Shown here in pieces: positions 17,815-26,863 of a stretch of 57,797 nt of DNA. The DNA lies in assembly GCA_003670925.1 (NCBI GenBank), contig QWQG01000070.1:1-57797 (forward strand). The letters are read 5' to 3'. Every line of letters begins with the position of its first letter. The stretch's first letter is position 1. This DNA comes from Planctomycetota bacterium (GTDB lineage: Bacteria; Planctomycetota; Planctomycetia; Planctomycetales; Planctomycetaceae). The notes under the pieces were generated by a model. It did no database searches, had not been told where the DNA came from, and saw only the letters and a list, made by a program, of their open reading frames with translations. The position numbers and the translations under genes are program-made.

Positions 17815-17906
17815 TAAGATTTGGCACCAGAAAAATCAACGGCGACGAACTCCTGTCAACCGAGTTTAGCAAGGCGAGGCCGAGCGGAGTCTGCTGGAAT
17901 CGAGCC

Positions 17907-19052
17907 TTAGAAATCGCGGTCACTCAGGATAGCTTGGGCGACAACGCTACTGGAATTTAGGCGACTTCCGGCCGGGGTAACGATGCGTTTGTAGACCAAC
18001 AAATCAATGTCTTGGCTCACAAATTTTGTGGATCCGTCGCAGAATGCGGCACACACGCCGCCGGGGTGATTCGAACTCGGCCACGGACTACGGCCTTCAT
18101 TGCCAAAGCGTGCGCCGTTAATGACACACCCCGGAAAATTTGGATCAAGTGGAGGGTTTGCAAAGTAGGCTGGACCAGCTCGACTGATGCGCCGGATCGG
18201 GAGCACGAACGTGCAACTCCGAGCATCGGGATCGCCCCACATCTGAGCCGGACTTTCCAAGCCGCCCGCATGCAGATTTTCCGTCATCATCAATGTCTGA
18301 CTTTGACCGTCATAAATTTCCTTGAGCGACAAACTCTGATTTCGTTCAGCCTTGAAATTGCCCTTCAAACGATGTACCACTTCGCGCCAGAGCACACCGG
18401 AACGCCGCGTCAGTTCATTGTCTTCTTTATCACCCACCGTGCCATTACTGTTCCAATCGATTTTGACGTTGTCAAATTTGTGGTAATTGCCGTTCTGATT
18501 TCCCCAGCCAGTTGTACGATTGAGTTCAATCACAGAATCAATCCCTGCATACCCAGCATTCACCACAAAACTCAGTGCCCCCGAACGCTCGTTAGCACTT
18601 TCGTCGTCGGGACATGTCAGAATCTTGATATTGAACGTCCGAATCAGAGTCGCATTCGTCCCGTTGCTGTGTCGCGAATTAAAATTCCAGCGGTCATACA
18701 GATCGCGACGATCAATGAATGGTAGGATCTCGACCACCCAGCTCCATAAGGCAGCGGGTTGAGTTGATGTTGCGGATGTCGCGGCATCGTCCCCCCAAAC
18801 ACCATAGGCCGGCAGTTGACCGGTGGCACTTCTTGAAGCCGCACCATGCATGCCAAGACACAGTTGACGCATGTGGCTCAAACACTGCGTGCGCCGCGCT
18901 GCTTCCCGTGCGGATTGAATGGCCGGCAAAATGAGGGCCATGAGCAACGAAATGATGGATATCACCACGAGGAGTTCAATCAGCGTGAATGCCGATTCAT
19001 GCGGCGCGGCGGTATGGCAACCTGATCTCAGCGGTGGAGTTCGTCTTCGCAT
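17907..19052 (-). CDS. DUF1559 family pilin-like protein, full length
   Basis: A 381-residue DUF1559 protein. The N-terminus has the type IV prepilin/pseudopilin pattern '[37 protein letters not shown]', with Phe22 at +1 and Glu26 at +5. The residue before the predicted cut is Ala21 where Gly is usual. Then come '[15 protein letters not shown]', '[13 protein letters not shown]' and '[25 protein letters not shown]', all family blocks. The likely fate is processing by a prepilin peptidase and export. Function unknown; the other two DUF1559 copies in the window are a partial gene and a pseudogene. Confidence 0.92.
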   Translation of the reverse strand: MRRRTPPLRSGCHTAAPHESAFTLIELLVVISIISLLMALILPAIQSAREAARRTQCLSHMRQLCLGMHGAASRSATGQLPAYGVWGDDAATSATSTQPAALWSWVVEILPFIDRRDLYDRWNFNSRHSNGTNATLIRTFNIKILTCPDDESANERSGALSFVVNAGYAGIDSVIELNRTTGWGNQNGNYHKFDNVKIDWNSNGTVGDKEDNELTRRSGVLWREVVHRLKGNFKAERNQSLSLKEIYDGQSQTLMMTENLHAGGLESPAQMWGDPDARSCTFVLPIRRISRAGPAYFANPPLDPNFPGCVINGARFGNEGRSPWPSSNHPGGVCAAFCDGSTKFVSQDIDLLVYKRIVTPAGSRLNSSSVVAQAILSDRDF

Positions 19053-19373
19053 GGCAATGCATCCTGAAGGATGACCGCGAAAATTCCATTCAAGGCCCTA
19101 CCGCGATTATGCACAACGCAACAGCCGACTACCATCTGTCGAATTGGAAACTTGTCCATCTTTGAAAAATAGTGAGTCAGTCGATTTAACCTAATTTACC
19201 TGTCTTAGCCCCGACGGGTGTGTTCCGCTGGCTCTGCGCACGCCCTTTGGGAATCACGGGCAAATTTTGCCCGCTAACGGACAGCAGTGCTGCGGAGGCA
19301 GATCAGCGTGCCAAGCCTACCGGGCCAGACTCCACCGTTCCCCCAAACCGCATCTGGCCCCGGTCTGAAATCA
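19053..19373. other. Intergenic region between DUF1559 and ELM1-like genes
   Basis: No gene found. It would contain the DUF1559 promoter and the 3' end of the ELM1 transcript. A short palindrome (CGGGCAAATTTTGCCCG, 19257-19273) lies inside and has no T run on either side. The 3' part is AT-richer and free of ORFs. Confidence 0.45.
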
Positions 19374-20336
19374 TCAACTGTTTCCGTGGAGGCGTCGACA
19401 GTGAACTCGAAAGCCTGAGCAGGCGATCCACCACGATTGCGGAGCAGCGATCGGATTCCGAGAACTGTCGCTCAGCGTCGGCAGTCTGCGTCCAGCAAGC
19501 CATTGACGACTCGTAACGCCCCAGCCCATTCCGCACAGCCGCTGGATGTTGCGTGTAATCCGATCACGACGGATTATTGGCAGTTCGAGCAACCCGACAT
19601 GCGTACCCGTCGTCATCGCTTCATAAATCATCGACATACTGTCACAGGTGACCCATACGACGCCGGACTGTGCCAGCTGTTCCGGCAGCCATTCCGATGA
19701 GCACTCCAGCGCTGTCACCAGCGGAATCCCGGGAGACTCGACCCGCCAGCGGCTGATGAAGCTGTCCGGAGTTCTTTCCGACGTCGCCACGGTCCAGTGC
19801 ACGCTGCTCTGTTGCACAACTTGCCGGACCTGATCCATGACAGCATCATCGGACCACTGGAAATGTTTCGAAGGCCCGCCAATGAGGAACAGCCCTTTGC
19901 TGGAATCATGCTCTGCAGAGGGTTCAATACGATTCAAAGCCCCTTCGGTGCGGATCACATTGTGAGGTTGAAAGATCAAGTTATCATGAGCTGGGATCAG
20001 ACATAAATTAAACAGTGCAGTCGGCAGACTCGGCTTCATGACCACAACTGTTTGTCCGCCAAATTGTTTTTGACAGGTTAGTAACGGCAGGTGAGTGGCA
20101 TGTCCGGCACCAATCAGCAAGTCGGGTGCAGGCAGGCTTTTTGCGAAAGACAGTCGCCCCGGAATCAGACTCCGTAGACCTCTCAGGCTTTGAGCAATGG
20201 TGATATCAAACGCCTGAACTGAAACGCGACGGGCGATCGCTTCCGTGAGTCCGATCACCTGATTCTCATGGCCGGATCGGCCATCCAGCAGACGCCAGAT
20301 CACGACTGACTCAGCCGGGCTTTCGGTTGATCGCAT
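19374..20336 (-). CDS. ELM1-like (DUF1022) protein
   Basis: A 320-residue protein of the mitochondrial fission ELM1-like family, which has a GT-B-like fold and occurs in bacterial LPS loci. Family signs: 'WRLLDGRSGHENQVIGLTEAI' at the start, 'PDLLIGAGHATHLPLL', 'LIPAHDNL', 'FLIGGPSKHFQW' and 'VWVTCDSMSMIYEAMTTG'. The start at 20336 was chosen because the in-frame extension to 20423 would run 58 bases into the upstream ABC transporter gene. It lies 29 bases after the MsbA-like gene, likely the same transcript. Some homologues are annotated as sugar epimerases, which the sequence does not support. Confidence 0.75.
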   Translation of the reverse strand: MRSTESPAESVVIWRLLDGRSGHENQVIGLTEAIARRVSVQAFDITIAQSLRGLRSLIPGRLSFAKSLPAPDLLIGAGHATHLPLLTCQKQFGGQTVVVMKPSLPTALFNLCLIPAHDNLIFQPHNVIRTEGALNRIEPSAEHDSSKGLFLIGGPSKHFQWSDDAVMDQVRQVVQQSSVHWTVATSERTPDSFISRWRVESPGIPLVTALECSSEWLPEQLAQSGVVWVTCDSMSMIYEAMTTGTHVGLLELPIIRRDRITRNIQRLCGMGWGVTSRQWLAGRRLPTLSDSSRNPIAAPQSWWIACSGFRVHCRRLHGNS

Positions 20337-20365
20337 AGTGTACCCGAGCTTCCTGCAATCCTGTT

Positions 20366-22363
20366 TCAGGCGGCATCTCGCATGCGCAGTTGAGACTGGT
20401 TCAGCGCGCGATAGGCGGCACACGAGTCCAGCAGTTCATCGTGACTGCCAGTCGCCAGAATTCTTCCCTGATCCATGACCACGATGCGCGTGACGAGATC
20501 AAGGAATGTCCGATTCAGCACATGACTGATAATGAAGACCGTCCGATTCTTCGCAAACTCTTTGAGAACCGCGTGAATCACTTCTTCACTTTGTGAATCG
20601 ACGGCTGACGTGGCTTCATCCAGAATCAGGATGGAAGGATCTCGCAGAATCGCGCGTGCCAGTGCGATCCGCTGACGTTGCCCGCCGGAGAGTTTCCCGC
20701 CTTTGTCGCCCACGATCGTTTCGAAACCATCGGGCAACTGTTGGATGAAGCCCGCAGCCTGCGCCTGCATCGCAGCTTCTAAAACCATCTCACGACTAGC
20801 TCCAGAGTTTCCGTAGCGAATATTTTCGAAGATCGAGTCATTAAACAGCAGTGTTTCCTGAGTCACAAACCCGATTTGACTTCGCAGGTCACGAGTCCGA
20901 AGTTCTCGAATATCTACGCCATCGATCAGGACCCGACCTTCGCCGGGGTCCATGAATCTCGGCAGCAGGCTGAGGAGCGTGGATTTTCCCGATCCGTTTC
21001 CGCCGACGACGGCGATGACTTCACCGAACCGGACATCCAGCGAGACGCCTTTCAGCGCCAGCGGTCGCTGATTGCCTTCCGCTTCCGTGCCTTCATATCG
21101 GAATGAGACATCCTGCATGGAAATCATCGAGGAGTGTCGAATCATCATGCGCGGAGACTTTGGCTCAGGCACGATGGACGCTTCATCGATCAGGTCAAAG
21201 ACACGTTCACTGCCTGCCATGCCTCTTTTGACTTGTTCAAAGATGCCCGAGAGTTTTCGCACAGGATCCATCGTCCCGGCGAGTAACGCATAAATCGTCG
21301 CAAGTTCGGCGATCCCCATCGGCTCAGCGGCCAATTTGATTCCAAGGATCGAATCTGTATTCCGCAGCACCAGATAGGCTCCCGGGGCAAGCGCGGCAAA
21401 GACGGCAAGCACTCCCATGATCTCGGTGATCGGGCGCACCAAGGCACCGAGCTTCACGATTTTCATGGAGCCCGTGTAATAGTCCCGATTGGCTTTCAGA
21501 AACTGCTTACGGTGTTTTCGAAAGCCGGAAAATGCGATCACGATTCTCGCTGATCCAAATGTTTCCGCGATGCATTCATAAATTCGTGCCATGCTTTCCA
21601 TCGTGCGATGAGACGCGCGTCGCAGACGTTTTCCAAAAAGACTGAAGATCAGCCCCATCAGCGGAACAACTGTGATCGCCAGCAGAGTCAGTCGCCAGTT
21701 CACATAGAACGCCATGGCCGTGCAAGCTCCGGCCTTCAACGGTTCACGGACAAGCGTGACCCCGAACACGCGAATGGCCGATGTCATCTGTTCAATGTCG
21801 TTCGTCATCCGCGACATCAGCGACGAGGTTCCAATGCGATGCAGTGACTGATAATCGAGTCGCAGGGCCGCTCGGAAGCAATCCTGGCGGATGGAGTTGA
21901 CGGTCAGTTGCACGACGCTGCCCACCAGCATTTCCTGAAAATAGGTAAACAGGCCTTTCAGAAAGGTAGCGGCCAGAAGCACGCCGAGAATCATGGCCAT
22001 CGTGTCAAATTTGTCACGCGGAATATATGGCAGAAATGAGTGGCGAACTTTCGTCAGTAGCAAAAGGCTGCGCGACTGTTCGCTGACGCGGTATTGAATC
22101 TGAGCACGGGACTTCACTTGCTCCGCAGGGATCTCTTCCAGCCGCGCCGTGTCTACCCGAATTGAGGATTCGAGAGTCTGGATCTCAGTATCGACATATC
22201 CGTGCAGGCTGTCGTTCTGGAACAGGATTTTAACAACCGGAAATGCGAACGACAGATTCATGGCCCAAAACAAAGACACAATGACCGCGCAGACGACCGA
22301 CAGCACGAACAGCCGCCGGTACGGCCAGACATACGACCCGATTCGAACGAAATCCTGCATCAT
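20366..22363 (-). CDS. Lipid A/LPS export ABC transporter, MsbA-like
   Basis: A 665-residue half-transporter with a six-helix membrane domain and a C-terminal ATPase. It shows Walker A 'GGNGSGKSTL' (about 450-460), the signature 'LSGGQRQRIALARA' (about 555), Walker B 'SILILDEATS' and the switch His in 'FIISHVLNRT'. A long periplasm-facing insertion with acidic and Gln-rich helices lies between the first two membrane helices, as in several planctomycete MsbA-type proteins. Next to the ELM1-like gene and a glycosyltransferase, export of lipid A-core or another glycolipid is the best guess. msbA assignment is by family only. Confidence 0.82.
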   Translation of the reverse strand: MMQDFVRIGSYVWPYRRLFVLSVVCAVIVSLFWAMNLSFAFPVVKILFQNDSLHGYVDTEIQTLESSIRVDTARLEEIPAEQVKSRAQIQYRVSEQSRSLLLLTKVRHSFLPYIPRDKFDTMAMILGVLLAATFLKGLFTYFQEMLVGSVVQLTVNSIRQDCFRAALRLDYQSLHRIGTSSLMSRMTNDIEQMTSAIRVFGVTLVREPLKAGACTAMAFYVNWRLTLLAITVVPLMGLIFSLFGKRLRRASHRTMESMARIYECIAETFGSARIVIAFSGFRKHRKQFLKANRDYYTGSMKIVKLGALVRPITEIMGVLAVFAALAPGAYLVLRNTDSILGIKLAAEPMGIAELATIYALLAGTMDPVRKLSGIFEQVKRGMAGSERVFDLIDEASIVPEPKSPRMMIRHSSMISMQDVSFRYEGTEAEGNQRPLALKGVSLDVRFGEVIAVVGGNGSGKSTLLSLLPRFMDPGEGRVLIDGVDIRELRTRDLRSQIGFVTQETLLFNDSIFENIRYGNSGASREMVLEAAMQAQAAGFIQQLPDGFETIVGDKGGKLSGGQRQRIALARAILRDPSILILDEATSAVDSQSEEVIHAVLKEFAKNRTVFIISHVLNRTFLDLVTRIVVMDQGRILATGSHDELLDSCAAYRALNQSQLRMRDAA

Positions 22364-22402
22364 GCAATCCTTTGCGGTGTCGTTCCTTCAACACCTTGGC
22401 TT

Positions 22403-22475
22403 TAAAAAAGGGTCAGGAACCAATCGCCAAATGGCCTAGAGGGTGCTCCGCACTATTGGTTTCTGACCCTTTTTA
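22403..22475. repeat. Hairpin repeat of AAAGGGTCAGGAACC type
   Basis: Arms at 22403-22424 (core AAAAAGGGTCAGGAACCAAT) and 22455-22475 (core ATTGGTTTCTGACCCTTTTT) pair almost perfectly around a 30-base spacer. The motif looks like REP-type repeats that are often associated with RAYT (TnpA_REP) transposases. No such transposase is in the window. Confidence 0.75.
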
Positions 22476-22650
22476 GAATGCCCTTTTAGCCCAGGTCCCG
22501 GGAACCGGTCAAGGTCAATGAAATCTGCCCTCTGGCCCTGTCTGAGGACACTCATTCTGCCGTTGACGGATTTTGACAAAATCCGATAAACTCCGCCCGG
22601 GAAATGCCAATGGGATCGTCTAACCGTTTGCCCAGCGGGCCGCGATTGTT

Positions 22651-22676
22651 CTATTTGAAATTTGAAATTTGAAATA
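22651..22676. repeat. AAATTTGA tandem repeat, copy 1
   Basis: A tract of (TTTGAAA)n, 'CTATTTGAAATTTGAAATTTGA', just upstream of the GT4 gene. Related tracts lie at 47071-47101 and 50078-50137 inside the nuo run. Confidence 0.6.
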
Positions 22677-22752
22677 CGGAGCGTTGCCCACGCGGTTCAG
22701 CGAATGTGCCATCCTCAACGGCGCGCGGTATGATCGGAATGGATTCGCAGTG

Positions 22753-23811
22753 ATGGCCGAAGATGACATGAATCTAATTGTGACGGACATGCATCCCCGC
22801 ATTACTGGCGTGGGCTCAACAATCAGGACGCTCGCCCCGCATATCCATTCCATCGAACGACTCGCCATGGTGTCATCAAGGACACTGCCGGGAATTCAGT
22901 CGGTCAACATCTGGGGAGCAATCAAGGCCTGCCTGAAACGGCCAAAAAACAAACCATTTCGCATCTGGCACGCACGCCGAAATAAAGAAATGCTGCTGGG
23001 ACTGATCATCAAGCATCTGCTGCGCGGTCGAATTCGCTTGGTGATGACCTCCTGCGCGCTGCGGCGGCATTCGTGGTTTCCCAGACAATTATTGGCTTCG
23101 ATGGATGCCATCATTGCGACCAGCGACCAGGCGGCGGGCTATGTCGATAACGTGGTGGCCACGATCCCGCATGGCGTCGATTGTGATCGTTTCCAGCCTG
23201 CGCTCGATCGAGCTGCCGTCCTGCAGGCGCTTGGAATCCCCGGGAAATACGGAATTTCGGTGGTGGGACGCATCAGGCCGGAAAAAGGCACGGATCTGTT
23301 CGTTGATGCCATGATTCGTCTCCTGCCGCAGTATCCTGCGTTCACGGCGTGCATTGCCGGGAAAGCCACGGCGGAACATGAGCTGTTTCGACGGCAGCTC
23401 GTTGCTAGGATCGAAAAAGCGGGGCTCACGCAGCGTTTTGTCTGGCTGGGTGAAGTCGAATACGAGCGGATGCCTCAATTTCATTCCGCCATGTCGCTGT
23501 GCGTGGCTCCGGCCCGTTACGAAGGATTCGGACTTGTTCCATTGGAAGCGATGGCCTGTGCCGTGCCTGTTGTGGCCACTCACACGGGCTGCTACCGGGA
23601 CGTGATCATACCCGGTGTTCATGGAAGTCTGGTTCCCTGCGACGATGTTGAGTCCCTGACATCTGCGATCGATCAGTTCATGGCAACTCCAGATCGATTA
23701 GCCGAAATGGGTAAATCTGGTCGTAAACGCGTTGAACAATCCTATTCTGCCAACTTGGAAGCAGCCCGAATTGTGAGTGTTTATCGCGACTTGTGGTCAA
23801 AGGCTGCCTGA
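22753..23811 (+). CDS. Glycosyltransferase family 4 protein
   Basis: A ~352-residue GT-B enzyme. It has 'MHPRITGVGSTIRTLAPH' near the N-terminus, the central 'GISVVGRIRPEKGTDLFVDAMIRLL' (start of the donor-binding domain), and the C-terminal EX7E-type motif 'APARYEGFGLVPLEAMACAVPVVATHTG'. This is the GT4 pattern seen in LPS mannosyl- and glucosyltransferases. Donor and acceptor cannot be told. Start choice is uncertain: ATG at 22753 or 22768 fits the family N-terminus, while the longer in-frame start at 22669 runs into the AAATTTGA repeat. No strong ribosome-binding site is visible. Divergent from the MsbA-like gene. Confidence 0.87.
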   Translation: MAEDDMNLIVTDMHPRITGVGSTIRTLAPHIHSIERLAMVSSRTLPGIQSVNIWGAIKACLKRPKNKPFRIWHARRNKEMLLGLIIKHLLRGRIRLVMTSCALRRHSWFPRQLLASMDAIIATSDQAAGYVDNVVATIPHGVDCDRFQPALDRAAVLQALGIPGKYGISVVGRIRPEKGTDLFVDAMIRLLPQYPAFTACIAGKATAEHELFRRQLVARIEKAGLTQRFVWLGEVEYERMPQFHSAMSLCVAPARYEGFGLVPLEAMACAVPVVATHTGCYRDVIIPGVHGSLVPCDDVESLTSAIDQFMATPDRLAEMGKSGRKRVEQSYSANLEAARIVSVYRDLWSKAA

Positions 23812-24117
23812 TTCGCCTGTCCAAGGATCGCTTGTCTTTCCAGCTTGATGCTCGAGATCGGACGCAGCGCAGTTCCGGCCTCCCCTAAAATCGGACATTC
23901 ATCCTGCACTCTGGAAACAAGGCCCATTTATTCGAGATTGCTGATCCAGCCGCGGCACCCGAAAGCATGATGATTCGAAATTGGTTCTACGACGAACTCG
24001 ATATTGACCCAATTCGGCCTATTTCTGTATGACCCCGAAAGCAAAAATACCGGTTTCAAGCCGCTCGCTCTGGTGTGACCCCGCTAAGCTCGCTAGGCGT
24101 TTAGAGAAGGACTACTC
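23812..24117. other. Intergenic region between GT4 and FkbM genes
   Basis: No clear gene. A 21-codon ORF near 23969-24031 ('MMIRNWFYDELDIDPIRPISV') is seen but has no supporting context. The region may carry a promoter for the FkbM-GT10 pair. Confidence 0.4.
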
Positions 24118-24978
24118 ATGTTCAAAAAAATTCTGGCCGAGTTCAATTTTCGCAGCGGTCGACGCCACCATGATTCCGCAAAACTGGCACTGGCTGCGCG
24201 ACAGGACCGATACAACATCCGCGCTGCGATTGAGCTGAGCCGAATGGGTTCCCCGAACGCCATTTGTCAATCTCTGATGTTGACTCTGGCCGGCCTACGG
24301 GATTTCGCCATCCGGAATAAGATGGAAGTCGCCGCAAAGGATTTCATGGAACTCGCAATGCAGCAACTTGAATGTAGTCGCGGGCAATGTTTTCAGGACA
24401 TTGCGGCGCTGTATTTTTCGGGAAAGAAGCAGTCCGGCTTCTTTGTTGAAGTTGGAACAGGAAATGGTGAAGTCCTGTCCAACACGTTCATGCTGGAAAA
24501 GAACTTTCATTGGAAGGGCATTCTCTTTGAGCCGGACCGCCGATTTCATGATTCGATTAGCAGTCTGAGGACCGCAATCTTAGATCGTCGGCCGGTCTAT
24601 TCCACCGACGATGAAGTCATGGAGTTTCTTGAGGTGTCAGGTTCCGGCGAACTGTCAACGCTCAATAAATTCCGCCGTGCGGACGGACGTTTCCGGACGG
24701 GCTCACGACACGAAGTCAAGACCACGACTCTCAATTCAGCTTTAAGGCTGCATGACGCTCCTCGCAAGATTGATTATATCTCAATCGACACCGAAGGCTC
24801 TGAACTGGAAGTGCTGCAGGGGCTGGACTTAAATCACTACAACGTTGGATTTCTGACGATTGAGCATAACTTTGAAATGGAAAAGAAGCATGCGATCACA
24901 GAGTATCTCGCGCCATTCGGATTCAAGCCAGTTCTTGAAGAGTTTTCATATCAGGATATTTGGCTCGTCCGGGACTGA
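24118..24978 (+). CDS. FkbM-family methyltransferase
   Basis: A 286-residue protein with a Rossmann methyltransferase domain of the FkbM family in its C-terminal half: SAM motif I 'GFFVEVGTGNGEVLSNTFMLE', 'WKGILFEPDRRF', 'TLNSALRLHDAPRKIDYISIDTEGSELEVLQGLD' and 'NVGFLTIEHNFE'. The first ~90 residues are a helical extension without clear family match. In surface-glycan loci such enzymes usually O-methylate sugars. A good ribosome-binding site (GAAGGA) lies 7 bases upstream. The GT10 gene follows after 27 bases, so the products probably act on the same glycan. Confidence 0.87.
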   Translation: MFKKILAEFNFRSGRRHHDSAKLALAARQDRYNIRAAIELSRMGSPNAICQSLMLTLAGLRDFAIRNKMEVAAKDFMELAMQQLECSRGQCFQDIAALYFSGKKQSGFFVEVGTGNGEVLSNTFMLEKNFHWKGILFEPDRRFHDSISSLRTAILDRRPVYSTDDEVMEFLEVSGSGELSTLNKFRRADGRFRTGSRHEVKTTTLNSALRLHDAPRKIDYISIDTEGSELEVLQGLDLNHYNVGFLTIEHNFEMEKKHAITEYLAPFGFKPVLEEFSYQDIWLVRD

Positions 24979-25005
24979 TTTTTTGTGATGGCGGGATAAA
25001 GCCCA

Positions 25006-26016
25006 GTGACACCAATCCACGTCTTCTACGGATCTCAATCCGCTCCGTTGTTTCGGCGCATGGCAGGTGAGTTTCCGTTTGGTGCTCCAAGCGCCTGCCT
25101 TGACGAAGAATTCACATCGGACGACGGATGGCTGGTGCTTTGTGAACCGAATCCTTCGCCGCTCAACACCAAGATTCCATACGGTCGCCGGGGCATCTGC
25201 GTCAACGAACCTGCCGTCATGAATGCGCTGCCAGTCAGCTACTTAAACCAGTTTGGGTTATTGGTTTCCCCCTTCCGAATGGCCGGTTATCGTGGTGCGT
25301 GGTATCAAACGCACACCGGTTTGCCGTGGTTTTTTGGAGCCACAATGGAGGGAAAATCACTGACCCCCGTTCTTTCTCGACAGCAACTGTTGAATCTGAA
25401 ACCGCCTGAAAAGTCAAACACGGTTTCAGTTGTTCTATCGCGAAAAGTTTTCCATGAAGGTCACCGCAAGCGGTTACGCCTGTTGGCGTTGTTAAAGGAG
25501 CAACTTGGAGACAGATTACTCATCTACGGGCGAGGAATTCGGGAGATTCAAGACAAAGCCGAAGCCATCATGCCGTCAGCGTTGCACCTTGCCCTTGAGA
25601 ATTCGATCGAGCCCTCGTACTGGTCTGAGAAGTTGGCCGATGCTTTCTTGGGTTACGCCCTTCCGGTCTACGGAGGATGCCCGGACATTCATACATGGTT
25701 TTCCAAAGATGCTCTTCTGATCATTGATCCAGACAATGCAGAGCAAGCATGCTCGATTATCTGCGAGGCTCTGGACAACCAACTCTACAACCAACGCTTG
25801 CCAGCGATCTGTGATGCACGAAACAAAATTCTGTCGCAGGAATCTGCTTTCAATGTCATCATGCGGGCGATCACCGCTAATCCGTGCACGGCTGCCACTC
25901 TGTCTCATCTCGAAATTCTCAAGCCGCCGCAGCGAGGCAGTTTGTCGGAACGTGTGCGCCGTGAAGCAAGACGAATCTTTTATCAACTGACTTTTCGGAG
26001 TCGACTTGGCAAGTAA
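25006..26016 (+). CDS. GT10-type fucosyltransferase
   Basis: A 336-residue protein whose C-terminal half carries the GT10 (alpha-1,3/4-fucosyltransferase) pattern: 'RLLIYGRGI' followed by 'ALENSIEPSYWSEKLADAFLGYALPVYGGCPDI', close to the family's 'ENS...dYvTEK...A...g.vPVy.G.p'. 'SVVLSRKVFHEGHRKRLRLL' matches the N-terminal edge of the donor domain. It should transfer L-fucose from GDP-fucose to a surface glycan. A GTG start is inferred because no ATG is available at the right place. GT11 and a GDP-fucose-synthase homologue lie nearby on the other strand. Confidence 0.75.
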   Translation: MTPIHVFYGSQSAPLFRRMAGEFPFGAPSACLDEEFTSDDGWLVLCEPNPSPLNTKIPYGRRGICVNEPAVMNALPVSYLNQFGLLVSPFRMAGYRGAWYQTHTGLPWFFGATMEGKSLTPVLSRQQLLNLKPPEKSNTVSVVLSRKVFHEGHRKRLRLLALLKEQLGDRLLIYGRGIREIQDKAEAIMPSALHLALENSIEPSYWSEKLADAFLGYALPVYGGCPDIHTWFSKDALLIIDPDNAEQACSIICEALDNQLYNQRLPAICDARNKILSQESAFNVIMRAITANPCTAATLSHLEILKPPQRGSLSERVRREARRIFYQLTFRSRLGK

Positions 26017-26048
26017 TTCGGCAACGTGGCGGAGGCTTTCAGACCTAT

Positions 26049-26798
26049 TTATTTGGCCGACGCCTGCTGAGAAACCTGAAGCGCGCGGTACCAGATCTGC
26101 GTGCGATAGATCGGGCGGAGTATTTCTCGCGTGAACTTCTCCATCCATGGTTTTTTGCGACCGCCTAATGTGCTGCCGCCTAGGTTCTGAGAAATTTCCT
26201 GAATTACGCGTGGTAAGAGCATCTTCACTGGAACCCCGGTAATCCAAGTCATCTGTAAAAACGTATCAACTGGGCGGTCGATGCACCGCGTAACTTCAAG
26301 TAAACGACTTGCTGCCTCTCGGGTCACCAACTGCGCTGTCGTTCGCAGAATGACGGGGCATGGTTGCACAATGGAATGTTGTCCTGCCTGCGCTAACGGT
26401 GGAAAGGAGTTTTCAATTTCTCTGACCTGAAACTGGATGTAATCGTTCGGCTGCACGTAATCCCGAAGAAAATTTAGAGCCTGTCGCAGATCGTCTGGAT
26501 TAAAACTTACGTCGTCTTCAAGGATGACTGCCGCCTCAAGTCCACGATCCACAATTTCCTGCCAGGCCTTTCTGTGACTTAGAAAACATCCGATCTCGCC
26601 GCGTCGAAGCGCGTGCGGATATCGAGGGCTGAAGATCTGCCGCTGGTAGATTTGCGTCACGTCGCCTTCAGTCATTGCAACGCCATCCACTGCGTTCAGC
26701 GGCTCGCATTCAAATGGCGCGTTCGCGAGAATCCAGTCTCTTTGCGGACGTCTTTCAACTGCCCGCTCCAGCGTAATCACAAATCCTGCAATGTTCAT
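26049..26798 (-). CDS. Glycosyltransferase family 25 (LPS) protein
   Basis: A 249-residue GT25 enzyme. The family signs are 'IAGFVITLERAVERRPQRDWIL', 'LRRGEIGCFLSHRKAWQEIVDRGLEAAVILEDDVSF' (the DD carries the metal-binding role) and a short C-terminal helix-rich tail. GT25 members are usually beta-1,4-galactosyltransferase-like LPS enzymes; the donor cannot be told. It lies 65 bases downstream of the GT11 gene on the same strand and converges on the GT10 gene. Confidence 0.85.
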   Translation of the reverse strand: MNIAGFVITLERAVERRPQRDWILANAPFECEPLNAVDGVAMTEGDVTQIYQRQIFSPRYPHALRRGEIGCFLSHRKAWQEIVDRGLEAAVILEDDVSFNPDDLRQALNFLRDYVQPNDYIQFQVREIENSFPPLAQAGQHSIVQPCPVILRTTAQLVTREAASRLLEVTRCIDRPVDTFLQMTWITGVPVKMLLPRVIQEISQNLGGSTLGGRKKPWMEKFTREILRPIYRTQIWYRALQVSQQASAK

Positions 26799-26863
26799 AG
26801 AGCTTTACCTCTAATCGGGTCATTCTTTCAGAGCCCGTTAAGTCGCTGATTATTGATGTGTTT

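Larger units (their letters stand above)
22364..22752. other. Divergent intergenic region with hairpin and AAATTTGA repeat
   Basis: No gene found. It separates the minus-strand MsbA-like gene from the plus-strand GT4 gene and should hold both promoters. It contains the 22403-22475 hairpin and one copy of the AAATTTGAAATTTGA repeat (22651-22676), annotated separately. Confidence 0.5.

Noticed and set aside
23969-24031. 21-codon ORF before the FkbM gene
   Set aside because: Too short, no ribosome-binding site, no context.
25576-26247. 223-residue minus-strand ORF across GT10 and GT25 genes
   Set aside because: It overlaps two well-supported genes in other frames and has no family features.
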